A program made the translations under genes and the position numbers. A stretch of 64,000 bases of DNA from Echinococcus granulosus (Eukaryota; Platyhelminthes; Cestoda; Cyclophyllidea; Taeniidae): positions 212,910 through 276,909 of the forward strand of contig NW_020170416.1 in the NCBI RefSeq assembly GCF_000524195.1, in the 5' to 3' direction. The notes under the pieces were generated by a model. That model was not told the DNA's origin, ran no database searches, and saw nothing but the letters and a program-made list of their open reading frames with translations. Every line of letters begins with the position of its first letter. Within the stretch, counting starts at the first letter, position 1. Below are positions 25,701 through 37,214 of the stretch, one piece after another.

Positions 25701-25918
25701 AACACCGTTGAGGTAACACAAGAATGAAACTGTACAATAAATCGCCTTTTGGGATATTTATCAATTATGCCAGTGAGAGTTTGCCCCTCCACACTACGAA
25801 GGTAAACACTTCCACCATTGCCACCCTTTCCGCGGATTAGAGGGTTTCCGGCACTGCCTGAGCCGGATTTGACATATATCCGCAAGCGATCAATAAACTC
25901 TCCGGCTTTTCTGCTCAT
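22778..25918 (-). CDS. GTPBP10: GTPBP10-like Obg-family GTPase
   Basis: Six minus-strand exons join in phase (400 aa): 25918-25736, 25668-25417, 25372-25198, 24619-24369, 23195-23021 and 22944-22778 (stop TAG). The first two exons form the glycine-rich Obg fold (GSGSAGNPLIRGKGGNGGS; LVAQGGYGGTPVTNYLGSPG). The GTPase domain shows G1 GLPNAGKSS, switch I YPFTT, G3 DLPG, G4 NKID (split across an exon junction) and G5 SAAKR. Known role of GTPBP10: late assembly of the mitochondrial large ribosomal subunit. Oddities: the protein starts almost at the Obg fold, so no clear transit peptide is visible. The switch II segment after DLPG reads LADIAAKFDTNQQS instead of the family's LIEGA..GxG pattern. The C-terminus is basic (RRKKRTLKRRR). 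It is divergent from UTP11, 1.06 kb apart. Confidence 0.92.
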
Positions 25919-26978
25919 TGTGTGAACACAGGCTAGTGGGCCATTAGAGTGGGTACCAAAACACTACATTTGTGCATTTCGAATACTAAAGAAAAATTCC
26001 GATGAATGATAAGGAACCACAGGTTGTCCTAATAATGTGTATAATAGTAAGAATTAGGCGCAAAACAAATACACTTATGCATTAAAAACAGTGCGATTGC
26101 ACAGGCAATAGTAAAAATGTCATTATTAAGATCCCGTTTATCGAACTCGAAATAATCCTTAGATATTAAAATTTTAGGAAGAAGTTAACAAAAGTGACAT
26201 TTACATAGACGGTAATGCAGCAAAATTGACGTTTGATATTGGATTTATGCTGGAGAATCACCAGATATTAAAATTACTACCTACAATTCCGCAAAAAAAT
26301 ACGTAGACCAACAAGTCATACAGTTGGCGTTAAATAGACGCTGCCTCAAAATACTGCAAATTTTTTCACTAGGTTAATCACCAACTTTAAAACAAATTCG
26401 AACAAAGCTTAAACCAAATTAGTTATGCTGTTTAATGGCGGTATTCCTAATAGTGAAGCAATGTATTTTTGCGGTTCTTCCCCTTCTTAAGCGTTGTACT
26501 TTCCCTCCTAATCTTCTCCTTATTAACAAAAATGTCTAAATTAAATCAATGGGCTGTTCTAAGAACACTAGGAACAGGGAAGAGGAGACCGGCCAGTCTC
26601 GCCCTACACTATTGGTATCTTATAATATCATACGAATTTGTGAATCCCTAGAAGTAAAGCAGTCATGCATTTAGCATTTACACTCCTTTTTTTGTTTTTA
26701 ACGTCTGGAATTCAATTTTACTCTCACAAATGCTTCGGGTTATATAATTCATAAAATTTAATGAACATGCTGCACTACTGAACACTGCCACGACCCAAAT
26801 TAAGTGCGGCTTTCGTGTAAAATTTTTATTTAATAAAAAAATTAAAAAATATACACAATTTGTTTAGTATTCTCATTTTTAAATGAAATTTTTAGTGTTT
26901 ATATGAACTTGTTTGTGACCGCTTTAGTAAATCGCCCAACAGTGGGAGTCCTCATTGGGACAATTGGTGCGTGTTGCC
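25919..26978. other. AT-rich divergent intergenic region, GTPBP10/UTP11
   Basis: About 1.06 kb between the start codons of GTPBP10 (minus) and UTP11 (plus). It is AT-rich with no coding signal I trust. It must hold both promoters, but no TATA box or initiator can be assigned. Confidence 0.5.
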
Positions 26979-27868
26979 ATGCCGTTTGCTTCTTTTAAGA
27001 ATATTCAGAAGCGTAATGCTCGTTTACACAAGGAGAGGTCTCAGGTACTGTGGTGCTTACTTTTTAGTAACTCTTTGCCTATTTAGCCGGCTGCAAGGGC
27101 CAAGTTCGGACCTCTTCCAAAAAAGAAGGATTTTATTCTTCGATCAAGAGATGAGGAGGCGAAGAGGAACCGCATACGCGAGTTAAAGAGGAAGGCGCTG
27201 ACGAAAAATGAGGACGAATTTTACTTTGCTATGCATAACACTGCTCATTCGGTAAAGCTTTTGTTTATCCTAATACCAATAAATCAGGAAGAAAAGGGTC
27301 ACATTCTGCTAAACAATACGAAGGAATACAGTGACTCAGAACTAGTAGATATGCTTTCTTGCGATATTCTTTACCTTCAAAGAGAACTCACCATAGAGAT
27401 GTCAAAGATTCGAGAACTTGAATCACGTTTTAATCTCCTCCCCGCTGATCCCTCGGTAGCTAGTAGGCGTCTGAAGCCAAAGCGAACTGTTTTTGTGGAG
27501 TCGATCGAAGAGGCTCGTGCTGTGCGGTCCTCTTTTGATCCTTCAGCCGTCTCAATCCAAATCCCCGGTAGTGTGCCCGCATCGGATGCAGATGCACTAA
27601 TGGATTTGCAGGCTGCTGGTTATAAGGAACTTTCAAAACGCTTGACTCGAGCGGAAAAGCTGAAACTTGCCATTGCGAAGCGTGAGGCTAAGGCCACACT
27701 GATGGTAAGTTTCGTCTGAATATTTGAAATGGGGTTTTTGTTTCTTGGTGCTTATTTTGTCTATCTTTTGAATTTTAGAGAAGCGCTAATGTGAAATACA
27801 AGGTTATTCGAAAAGGTAATAGGAATCATGCCCCTGTGTACAAATTCGAGCAAAGGCGGTATAAATAA
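26979..27868 (+). CDS. UTP11: UTP11, U3 snoRNA-associated SSU processome protein
   Basis: Four exons join in phase (245 aa; the human protein is 253 aa): 26979-27044, 27087-27251, 27288-27704 and 27779-27868 (TAA). The first three introns are only 42, 36 and 74 nt. The N-terminus (FKNIQKRNARLHKERSQP), the PLPKKKDFILRSRDE block and KALTKNEDEFYFAM match the UTP11 signature (HRERSQP, LEKKKDYKLRADDY and KNPDEFYYKM in the human protein). The C-terminus has VYKFEQRRYK, as in the family's IYKFQSRRKR. Known role: nucleolar factor in the U3-containing small-subunit processome, needed for 18S rRNA maturation. The product is highly basic, with a predicted coiled region in the middle. Confidence 0.93.
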
Positions 27869-28511
27869 CCAGCAATAATATTTGCGGTTTTGCGGTTTTT
27901 TAAAGTGGTGATATTTTCCTAGAATGAATTTCTTTCATTAGGTATTGCTTGTCAAACTTTGGTGCGCGGCATGTTTAACACTTCTGTTTGTTTATCCTGT
28001 TTCATATTGACGTGTTGTTGTTTCATAAGTTCCTGCAATCAACGATTGTTTGTTAGGTTTAGTTTGTCGGAGTCCCCCTTCAAAGTGAAATAGGAAATTT
28101 TTCTTTATCATGCTTAGTGGAAAATCTCATGGCATAGGTACACTCTCATGTAAGTCATTTATTGGGATTCGTGTTTGTGATTGATGACAAGCAGGTAGTT
28201 TAGCCATATACGGGAAAATTGTGTTTTTTGGAAGCTGAAAAAGAGTGTGAGGAAGTACTCATACCACTTGCAATTGGCTGAATTATTGGTTTTTAAATAA
28301 TGGAATTTGCTGTTAACGGTCGGCTGATGTGTGGTTTAAAATTTCAATTTATTTGCCTTAACTAACAAGCCTGACTGAGTGATTTTGAAAGACCAGAAGT
28401 GTTGCTCCAATAGATCAGTTGATTACTCCACGTTTTATACACTACGATGGATGTCATGTGATTGTGAGGAGGAAATGGCAAGTAGAGGGCGAGGGAGGAC
28501 AGCGGCAGTGT
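27869..28511. other. Convergent spacer between UTP11 and the SLC10 copy A gene
   Basis: The 640 bp between two converging stop codons should hold both 3'UTRs. A minus-strand AATAAA lies at 28353-28348. Plus-strand frames at 28379-28670 are antisense shadows of the SLC10 tail. Confidence 0.5.
28348..28353 (-). terminator. Possible polyadenylation signal of SLC10 copy A
   Basis: TTTATT on the plus strand gives AATAAA on the minus strand, about 160 nt past the SLC10 copy A stop codon. The position fits a short 3'UTR; such hexamers are common by chance in AT-rich DNA. Confidence 0.4.
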
Positions 28512-31500
28512 CTAGGGGATTATCGTTTCAAAATTCTGATCCTTCGAGGAGGATTTCAGTCCCTTCTGCTGTTCCTCATCATCCGTTCCTACCAGCTCTG
28601 TTATCTTTTTCTTCCGACAGCACTGCGAACACTTTCCTTCCCTAATCGCCACAACGGCGTAAGCAAGCATTAACGGAAACGGTGTGATGAAACCAACTAC
28701 GAGAGGTATCGCTGCTCCAATGTCTCCCTCTGGTTGTGGCATTGAGTAGAGTAGTACTAGAATAGCAATTCCATTGTTCTGGATGCCCGTCTCGATGGAT
28801 ATGGTGAGAATCTCAGCTCGAGAACGTCGGCACAGAAAAGCGAGTAGAGCAGCAAGGAGGAAGCCCATCCAAGGTAGAGCAGCCGCTATGGGGAAGAGAA
28901 GAGGATAGGCACCCAGGAGAGCATAGATGGGCAAGTTGACGTAGATGCCAAATCCAATGATGATAAAGATGAAGGAAAAAGCCAATGGGCGAAGGAATAG
29001 GCGAACCATGCGCTTAGCGGAATTAGGAAAACGCCATTTGATCAACATGCCGAGGACAACGGGAACGACGACGTAACAAAGTTGGCCGGCGATTTGGGTG
29101 TAGGGGATGTGGATGGCTCTGGTATCGAGGAAGAAGCGGCCGTAGATGAAGAGCATCAATGGCATCATGCCTTGAAGGGGAGAAAACTCTCGATTGTGGT
29201 CTTGTGCAAATAAGAATAAATAACCAACTCCTTTGAATGAAAAGCATGCATTTAGTCTTCTTGGGGAAGGGCTTTTTCGCAGAAGCATGTTCATCCGGTT
29301 CCGCGGTGTGGTTAGTTTTTATGCGATATCTCCTTGATTTTTTTTCCTAAAGTTAATGGTTTAACAATGTCTCAAAACGCGATTGCTTGCAAATTTAATT
29401 TCGCATAATCAACATGAGGAACAAGGCTCTCAGCTGTAGCTGAGTTAAACCGTCAATTTTACGATCCTATTGCGAGGCATTTGGGAAAGCAAGGGTACGG
29501 TGTACCACGTTTGGTGGTGAAACGATTCCAAAGGGTGGTTATGTCTTTGCAAATGGGTAGTTCTCACTACCGCTCAAGACCTTAGACTCATTTCGCCTTC
29601 TACTAGGTTGAGAAACTGGTTTCCTAAGACTCTAAAACTGCTTTAAAGCACTGACAACTACCTCAGTGCTTTTTGGGATAATTGGGTCTAAATTCTTTAG
29701 CAAAAGTTGGCTTTATTTAGAACGAATCGCCATGACATCCCTGTCGGCAACGACTTATTGGGAGGTATCGCATTGCCGCTTCAAATGGTTATCCATTTGG
29801 CGTCACAAGGTTGCTCCTTATACTCCGCATCAAAACCTTATTCAAGAATAAAAAACACACTGCGCTCTGTGCAGTTTATGGCTACTTTGCAAGTATTTCA
29901 ATAGCAGTTGAGTTGAAAGTCGACGACTGAATTAACGCTTCAACTGCAAAAATTAGACAAGTTGGCTTTTAGATTGTCGCGAGGGTGTTGATAACCTAAA
30001 TTTAGTCCAAAAAAAACGAAGGCACTAAAGAATTAGTTTATTCAAAAATTGCAGTGCAGTAACTGAAACCCACTAACACTTGCATAAATAACAAATGGCA
30101 CTTGTGATTATTGTAGCTTTTTTAAAGTTGGTTTTTTTGAAACAGCATTTGCATTTGCTAACCTAGGTGAACGGTGAGCTTAAGCTTTTTAGCTTTGTGC
30201 TTAAAGTAATCCTAAAACTAACTAATGTTGCAACTCAATAAGTGCAGTTTTACGTGCTTGACTATATTTTGGGTCTGTTGCGCCTTCGCCTACATTAGAA
30301 TCTCTTTAACTCTTGCACCACAGTCTCAGAGTGGAATCGTCCACAGTGGTCCAGGTTTTTTGTAAAAAGCATGTATACTTAAGTATTTTGGTTCATTAAA
30401 CAGATACTGGGAAAGTTATTGAAAGCATGCTTATTCTCAAATTAAGCAGATCTCTTTCGGCCACCCCATTTGGAGCAACCGCAGGTATCATGAAATGACA
30501 AAAAACACCAATTGCTCATCTTTGACTTCTGCGTCTTGGTAAGGAAACCTAATTACAAGTGGTATTTGCAGATTTTTTTCATTAGAGTTACCGTCTTGAG
30601 CCAAAAATATCATAAAATCATTCGCATTCTACGTGTCTCCGTGACTGTGATCTTCAGCTGCGTGGTGTGCGAAACGGTACCGTTACTTTTACCAGTTGTT
30701 TTTGAGAGCCATTAAATGCCTGTCAGAAGATAATCAAAAGGCCTGATCTTCACAAATCCAGCACAATTGAACCTTCATCTCATTCATTGCAAAGTGTGTC
30801 CTGATGACAGCCATTAAGTGGTTGATTAATGGATTTAAGATTCGACTTTAGCTAAACCTTACAGTGCATTGTTAACATTTTCTGTGCAAGTAAAAGTGTT
30901 GGCAGTCATTCAGGAACAAAAATTCTAAAAATTCGGTGAACATGCATCTCCTTTCTTCAGTCTTAAAACGAAGCATTCAAGCCTTGAAACAAAGTATTAA
31001 CAAGTATAAAATACCACATTATTGTTATGATTGAGTTGGAGACAAATTCTACTTTCTAAGAAGGGTGGGACTGTTTGTAGGGGAAAATGGGAACAAAGCC
31101 GTTACTGATTACTAGATTTTAGGCATAAATAAATTAATAGGCGATTTTGATAATGCTCATATTTTGCTACCTCATTTCCTTCCTTAGTCCCTGCTAAGAT
31201 CCTAAGGGTGAATCGGTAGTATGCCAGAGCTCTCATTTATCGTGATATGACTGCTTCTGCCCAAGCAACATAGCTGCAGGCAAGTTTAATGTCGTCTTCC
31301 GAAGCTTCTAGAACAAAAGCACCTATACCAGGTAGCCTCGATTACGTCAGCACTATTTACAAGTCTCAGTGATTGTAAAATTTCATCATTTATTAGTGCT
31401 GCCATTTAATCGCCCAGGTATGCGGTGATGACGCAAAGCAGTGGCGATAATGATGACGGCGTGACGGAACAATCGAACACGTGGGCTACTTAGTCTTCAT

Positions 31501-34500
31501 GATTTCGGTACTCCTGGGCACTGCTTATGCCTCACAAGTAAATTTACGTTTTAACATCCTTAACAACTCAGTAGCTAGAAGCTGTTTTGGAACAAGCCAC
31601 TAATATGAGTTGAGTGTTTTTTTTGCCCTTAACAAGATTAAACAACTGACAGCCTCAATCAACAAGAAATATGTAACTTAAAAATGGGGTGCGGTGAATT
31701 TGATCCCAAAAGGTTCTGTCTGCACTTTTGATAAAAAAACGAACAGGAACACCAACTCGGATTCCCGCTACGCTTCAATCGCAAAAGCAGCATCGCTAAA
31801 TGATATCATCAGAGCGCATTTAAACAAAATGGTAACAAAACTTGATAAACATTTCCATTATCAAGTGGCAGTCAAGACAGTCAAGCGGAAAGCAGTTTTT
31901 GCTAGATTATTACTTGCCCGTTGGTATGCTAGCGAAAAATCAAGAGGTTTCCCCACTTCCAAATGATTGACAATTACACGTAAATTTTGAGGCGTTTCAC
32001 AGAAGAACGAAGAGAATTGCTGTTCATTTGGCTATTGCGAACTCAACAAAAGTGGTAAAAACCTGTGAATGACTGACAAGTATCGTGAGACCTTCCTTTC
32101 CACATTTGACTCCGCCATGCCGATGCCTTAATCCGCATCAAAACCACCACATCAGTTTAGCTATCAACGGTGCGGCCCCAGGCTCCACAGCAAAGCCTGT
32201 GACCAGTTATTTGACTTCGCGGGGTGACCTTCCATCTTCTGCCTCTGTAATGAAGTGGTCCTCGATTCTAAGAGGCCTTGATACTATCCGGGAAATTTAA
32301 TGAAGCAATTTTGTAAAAAAGGATACTGGATTATAACAATTGAAAATTACAGTCAAGGGTTGGTACCTCTCTGGCTGACTCAGTGCAGATGGCAAAAATT
32401 TGGCATCCTTTGAGTAAAATTTGCAGATGGGATGAATTTCTCATAAAAGTACTCCACCTACTCGGTACTATCAACTCATCTCACCTCACCATCCCATCGC
32501 ATGTCATCTCAGTATGTACTATTTGACCTTGACACCTGACACCTACTTGTCACCTGGCACCCTGTATCTGGTCTTTAAATCTATGGTACTGACTTGATGA
32601 ACAGAGTGACGTCCGATACAAAGCGACTGTGAATACATGAATTTTTTCGATTATCCCTCCTCTTAGTTGCATAGACAAAAAGATGTCGTGATTATTACAA
32701 ACATACTTTCCTTTGCTGAGGTGACAAAGTCACTGCCACAACCAATTGACCACGTTTAATTAACGTGATCAAGCAGTGGTCCTCATCATCAACATTAACC
32801 AACAAACTGGGTTCACACAAATGCATCCCTTATTAGGCATAAGTTTGTTTGGAAGAATTTGAGGTCATCAACAACTACGGCGGGTTAGAGTTAGTGTGAG
32901 GGATATTTCAGAAGTTACATCTAACCACGGAGCTCCAGATGATGTTGTCCATTTGAATGGGTGGGAATGGAAGGGTGGATGGATGAATACAAAGTGGTTG
33001 CACAGTTAACTCACCCAATGCAGTGATGGAGCTGATGAAGGTCATGGTCATGCTCAGATTGAGGTCACCATGCAGCAACAGTGTCCAGATATTCGACCCA
33101 CCTCCACCTGGACAGCAACCAGTGGTGAGGAGACCGAAGCCGAACTCCGATTTGATGGGCACTACCATGGCCACGCCGAAAGCTATCTGCATTCACCACC
33201 ACCGCCACCGCCATCACCGTCCCATGTGGAGAATAATGGAAGGAAGGAAGAAGGGAAAAATGAACCTCTCATTAATGTTAGGCAGTGAGGAAGCACTCTC
33301 AAGTACGTCATCCTTGAATCAATAGAAACCTTAATTGTAGAAGCGTTTCAGATTGTCAGGGACCTGCAGAAGTGACATGATTACTTACACACACACACAC
33401 ACACACACACTTGAAGATTTATTGGGGACAAGCCAGTCTTCTACGCATCCATGATCGTATTTGCTCCATTCTATTAGTCTAACTTATAAAATCACCTTTG
33501 AAATGACTAGAGGAACAACATGAGCCTGTGACGATCCACACTTTGACAGGTGAGGCTGTCACCCGACTCTCATAGCGCACATGACATTATCGAGCCTGGG
33601 TTTTAGCATCATACTTCACCAAGAACTGCTGGTAGATCTCGATGCACACTCCTTGCTGCACCTCCTTTGTCACCTTCATTTATGTTTGTCTCCCGTGAGT
33701 CCCTCTACATACAGTAAAACAAAGCACATTGTTTTCCAGTCAGTCAGCAGTCCTGGCACACGGGAAGACTTAATTAGACGTTAGAGAGCAGCAACCTTCA
33801 AGTTTCACCTCATGAAAGCAACCACGCATTACTTGTACCGATTTTTGGAAGGTTATTACACTTTTATGAAAGTATAAGGCTACTTCATGTGTACTTTTAC
33901 AAAGAATAAGTACAAAGGAGAGTGAAAGGTTGGCCCTAAGGTGCTCTTGGGTCCCTCCAGTACGATGAGATGTAAACTTACCAAAGGCATCAATCCATAT
34001 TGACAAATAAAGCCGATAATTGGTGCCACAGGTTTCTTGAAGTGCTTCCAAATCAGCATGACATCTAACTCACATCCCATGACTAGTGTAAGGGCACACA
34101 CCATGACAGCGACAATAGCTCGAAAGATGGTTTCCATAATGCCTCTAGAGCGTAGAATTTTTAGGTGAAGACCCATTGCTGCTCCACCGCCTGCCTCATA
34201 CACTCGACTTCCGTTAACTAGCCACGATGTGTACTGCTTCACTGAGGTGTCATTGGAGGGATCAAAGGAGAAGAGCACTCCTTCTCTACCCCCTGGTTTT
34301 GCCTCTCTCATCCAAACCTTCAAGTAGACACTACCCATTCGATGTAGACAAATAGTGAAGTTGAGAGTCATGTCAACGGAGCCGGGTGAGAGGTACATCC
34401 AGAAGGGTGGCAGGAGAGTTGCCACCTCACTGATGTCGGTGTCAAAAGAGATGGAGAGGGGGATATCTGTGTGCCCAGTGAAGTTACACACGAGGAGGTG

Positions 34501-34752
34501 GGGTGTAATGCTATTCTGCGAGAAGGTGAGGTTGCCTTTAAGACAGGCGAGACTGAGATCATAAGTGGCAGCAGTTGTGGTAACAATAATGATGGGAGTC
34601 ACTTGATCGACAGTTTCTGCGTCGATCCGTTTTCGATCATCCAATACCCAGGGATCGGTTATTAGACCCCCAATGGATTCTTTAACCGTGATGTTGGAAA
34701 ATGCTGAAACTTGGTTAAGAAGATGGAGGAAGAGGAAGCCGAGGAAGTGCAT
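28512..34752 (-). CDS. SLC10 bile-acid/sodium symporter-like protein, copy A (P3/SLC10A3 type)
   Basis: Three minus-strand exons (533 aa): 34752-33982, 33186-33015 and 29170-28512. The start at 34752 gives a signal peptide (MHFLGFLFLHLLNQVSA). About 200 extracellular residues with several N-glycosylation sites precede the first membrane helix, as in P3/SLC10A3-type members and unlike classic bile-acid carriers. Exon 2 holds the family core GCCPGGGGSNIW, then GDLNLSMTMTFISS, which contributes to the sodium/substrate site. Exon 3 has the remaining helices, including EILTISIETGIQNNGIAILV, and a polar Lys/Glu-rich cytosolic tail. Substrate cannot be deduced; P3-type members are poorly characterised. 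An in-frame extension up to 34926 exists but would bury the signal peptide. It is head-to-head with copy B; intron 2 is 3.8 kb. Confidence 0.9.
33387..33410. repeat. (AC)12 microsatellite
   Basis: Twelve uninterrupted AC units in intron 1 of SLC10 copy A. Confidence 0.95.
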
Positions 34753-37214
34753 TCTTCTTATCGTTGTGGTAGTGCCTATGAAAACGACTTGTGTGCATGT
34801 GAGATTTGTCTGTGTGAATTTTGGTCTAATCAACCACTCAATAAATACACACACACACGTACGCACGGAGGTATACATGCACGCGTGCATACAATACGCT
34901 AGCACTTTAGAAGTGCTAGGGGTCAAGGTTTACGGCGTCTGCCTTGACTACTAATTACTTCGGATTATTAAATCACTTGCTTAGAATTAGTCACGCGTCT
35001 ATCAATAGGTAGAAAGGAATTTTTCGCAATTTTTACTTCATTTTGTAACTTATTAAACAAATAATTATTAAATTTAAACAAAATTAACAAATGTGACCCT
35101 CAATTTCCCTTCATTTGGCCTGAATTTCGGTGCTATTGATTATCGATCGGTGTGACATGTAGTCAGGTGAGTGCGCAGGACCATCGATTTTCCCCAATTG
35201 GGGATATTTACTCACCCGCTTTATTGATTTTTTTGCGGAAGCTCTAGGTGAGATGTGAAGTTGCCATTTAAGCAATTTAGGCGAGAATGAGGCAATAGGA
35301 ATTCTAAGTTTTTAAAAATATCTCTTAAAATATAAGTATGTAAAATGCAGTTAAATTTTTTAAAGGGTAAATCTGTTGGAATTTACCGAAGGAGGAGGGC
35401 GCAACTCTTCTATTTAACATTTGACAACGTAAACACTGCATACGCTACATACACCACGTGGATTTCACTGCTCATCTGTAACATCTTAGGCTGATACGCC
35501 TGCACAATGCACTTGTCAGCATTCGCTCCACAACTCTTCATGTCTTCCTCCTTCCGTATTGCACGTGATTCCATCTGCCTTTGGTAGATCCGACCAGACA
35601 GACCATCACCAAAACACTTGCCATTCTAGCATTTACTTGTCCGCCAAAGCGACAACTCGATAAAATGTTTTACTGCAAGGCAGGAATAGGCGAAAGGTGG
35701 GAATCGGTGCTTTCAACTGTGACTCAGTGGAATAAGGTGGTCGTGAACAGTCCCAACTGTCTCTGTGTGGCCTATCAAACACTACACTACCACAGTTCAT
35801 TCTATTTGTAAAAGTTTGAAACGACTGAGATCCATCGGATCCAGCCAGCTTGGAACGTGTGATACTGCCGTCGTAACGACCACCGTGCCACCTATTAACC
35901 GGTTTCTTCAAATCGTCCACATCTTTGAAGGCGTTGCTTAAGGATTCCTCCTTTTTGGCCTCAAAAATGCAATTATAATCAAGAAATATGGACTGGCGGA
36001 TAATTTTGATTTTAAAGATGAGGCTTCAGCGGAGACCAAATTGGAGGTTGATGAGAGTCATCCATACACGCGCTCTCAACACGTTCCAACAGGGGCTTTA
36101 AGTCGTCAGTGCGACCCACTTGCCACGTGGAACGGATGACTCAATACCAGAGTAGTGAAGATCTCTAAAGAATCACAGCACAAACTGATACATTTTCTTC
36201 ACTCTCCAGCCAATGCAGATTTACTTGATGGAAATCTCCACCAAAATGGCGAAACCGTGGTTCACACTCAACTGCAATATGTGCACACATTTCAGTGTCA
36301 AAATGATGACAAATTGTGTAGCTATCTACATCTGTGGCCTCTCAGCCAACTTGCCACTAGACCTTCAGAGGGTTACATTTACGCTCTTCAAGAGTGTCTC
36401 TTCATTGCAGCCACTGACAACGCTTTTGCGTCAGGATTTTGAGGGAATGAAAACATCTACTAACTAAAGCACGCTGAATAGAAACTCTCTACACTTTCTT
36501 TACTAACACATTTCTAATCAGCCGTTGCTAAAAACAAATTTTCCGCCTCGAAAGCGGTAAAAATTGAAACAAAACCGATTGCTTCCAAAACGCAGCCAAA
36601 CAGGAGGGAATTAATCTGCTTTACACGAATAACAAGGTGAAATTGTTCTGTTAATTGATATGAAACACAACAAAATTTAGTAGATTGTCTACTGGAATAG
36701 ACTAGCATGGTGACCAATCAACGTTGCGGTACTCGATCAGTGACCTTCGGCTGAGTGCACACAATTAATGAGACGGCTGCACTCAAATGGCGGGTGATTA
36801 GTAAAAGTGCAAATTGTTGAAAATAATAAAATTTCAAATGTGCACCTGTTTACTCGAGACTTGGTCGAAAAATACAGGCTGATAACTCACTATTGAGAAC
36901 GCTCTGGTTAAATGATGCGTAGAAGCATGGAAATTGAGCGGTGAGTTTGAGGGGTTTGTGCGAGTGAATGATATCACTCTAAACTGGCAAGAGTAGTCAG
37001 ACGGATGCATTCGTCGTACTGCAATGACTGACAAGTGCAAAATTTATGCAGTTATTCAATCTCACCTACCTCGTCACGGCACCTCTTGACATTGCGTTAG
37101 CGTCAACGGCTTCTGATAAGCCGCATCACGCACAAAAAGAGAAGAGAAGAGTGTGGTGGTTATTGGCGCGGTGGTCGCACTAGCAACAACAACGATTAAT
37201 CATTTACACGTCTC
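34753..37214. promoter_or_regulatory. Divergent intergenic region between the two SLC10 copies
   Basis: 2.46 kb separates the start codons of two head-to-head paralogs, so this interval holds both promoters. It contains a short AC-rich patch near 34845-34860, a very AT-rich block around 34960-35100, and possible decayed coding fragments at 35580-36450 (separate entry). No core promoter motif stands out. Confidence 0.5.
35581..36466 (+). pseudogene. Possible decayed SLC22-type transporter fragments
   Basis: Three separate plus-strand pieces occur in the order expected for an SLC22 organic-ion transporter. At 35581-35811 a frame reads ERWESVLSTVTQWN, resembling the extracellular loop motif (..STIVTEWNLVC). 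At 35942-36139 a frame starts with a hydrophobic end and continues into a charged loop. At 36213-36467 a hydrophobic frame contains NCVAIYICGLSANLP, similar to the TM7 YYGLSLN region. Each piece is broken by stops or frame changes, and helices 2-6 are missing. The similarity is weak and recalled from family patterns, so chance resemblance is possible. Confidence 0.25.

Noticed and set aside
33023..33325. Plus-strand frame whose sequence closely matches a minus-strand frame at 40429-40157
   Set aside because: Both are exact antisense shadows of SLC10 exon 2 and its acceptor flank; their similarity just mirrors the conserved exon.
34753..34926. 58-codon N-terminal extension of SLC10 copy A
   Set aside because: It would place a Cys/Thr-rich leader before the hydrophobic signal peptide starting at 34752, and copy B has no equivalent.
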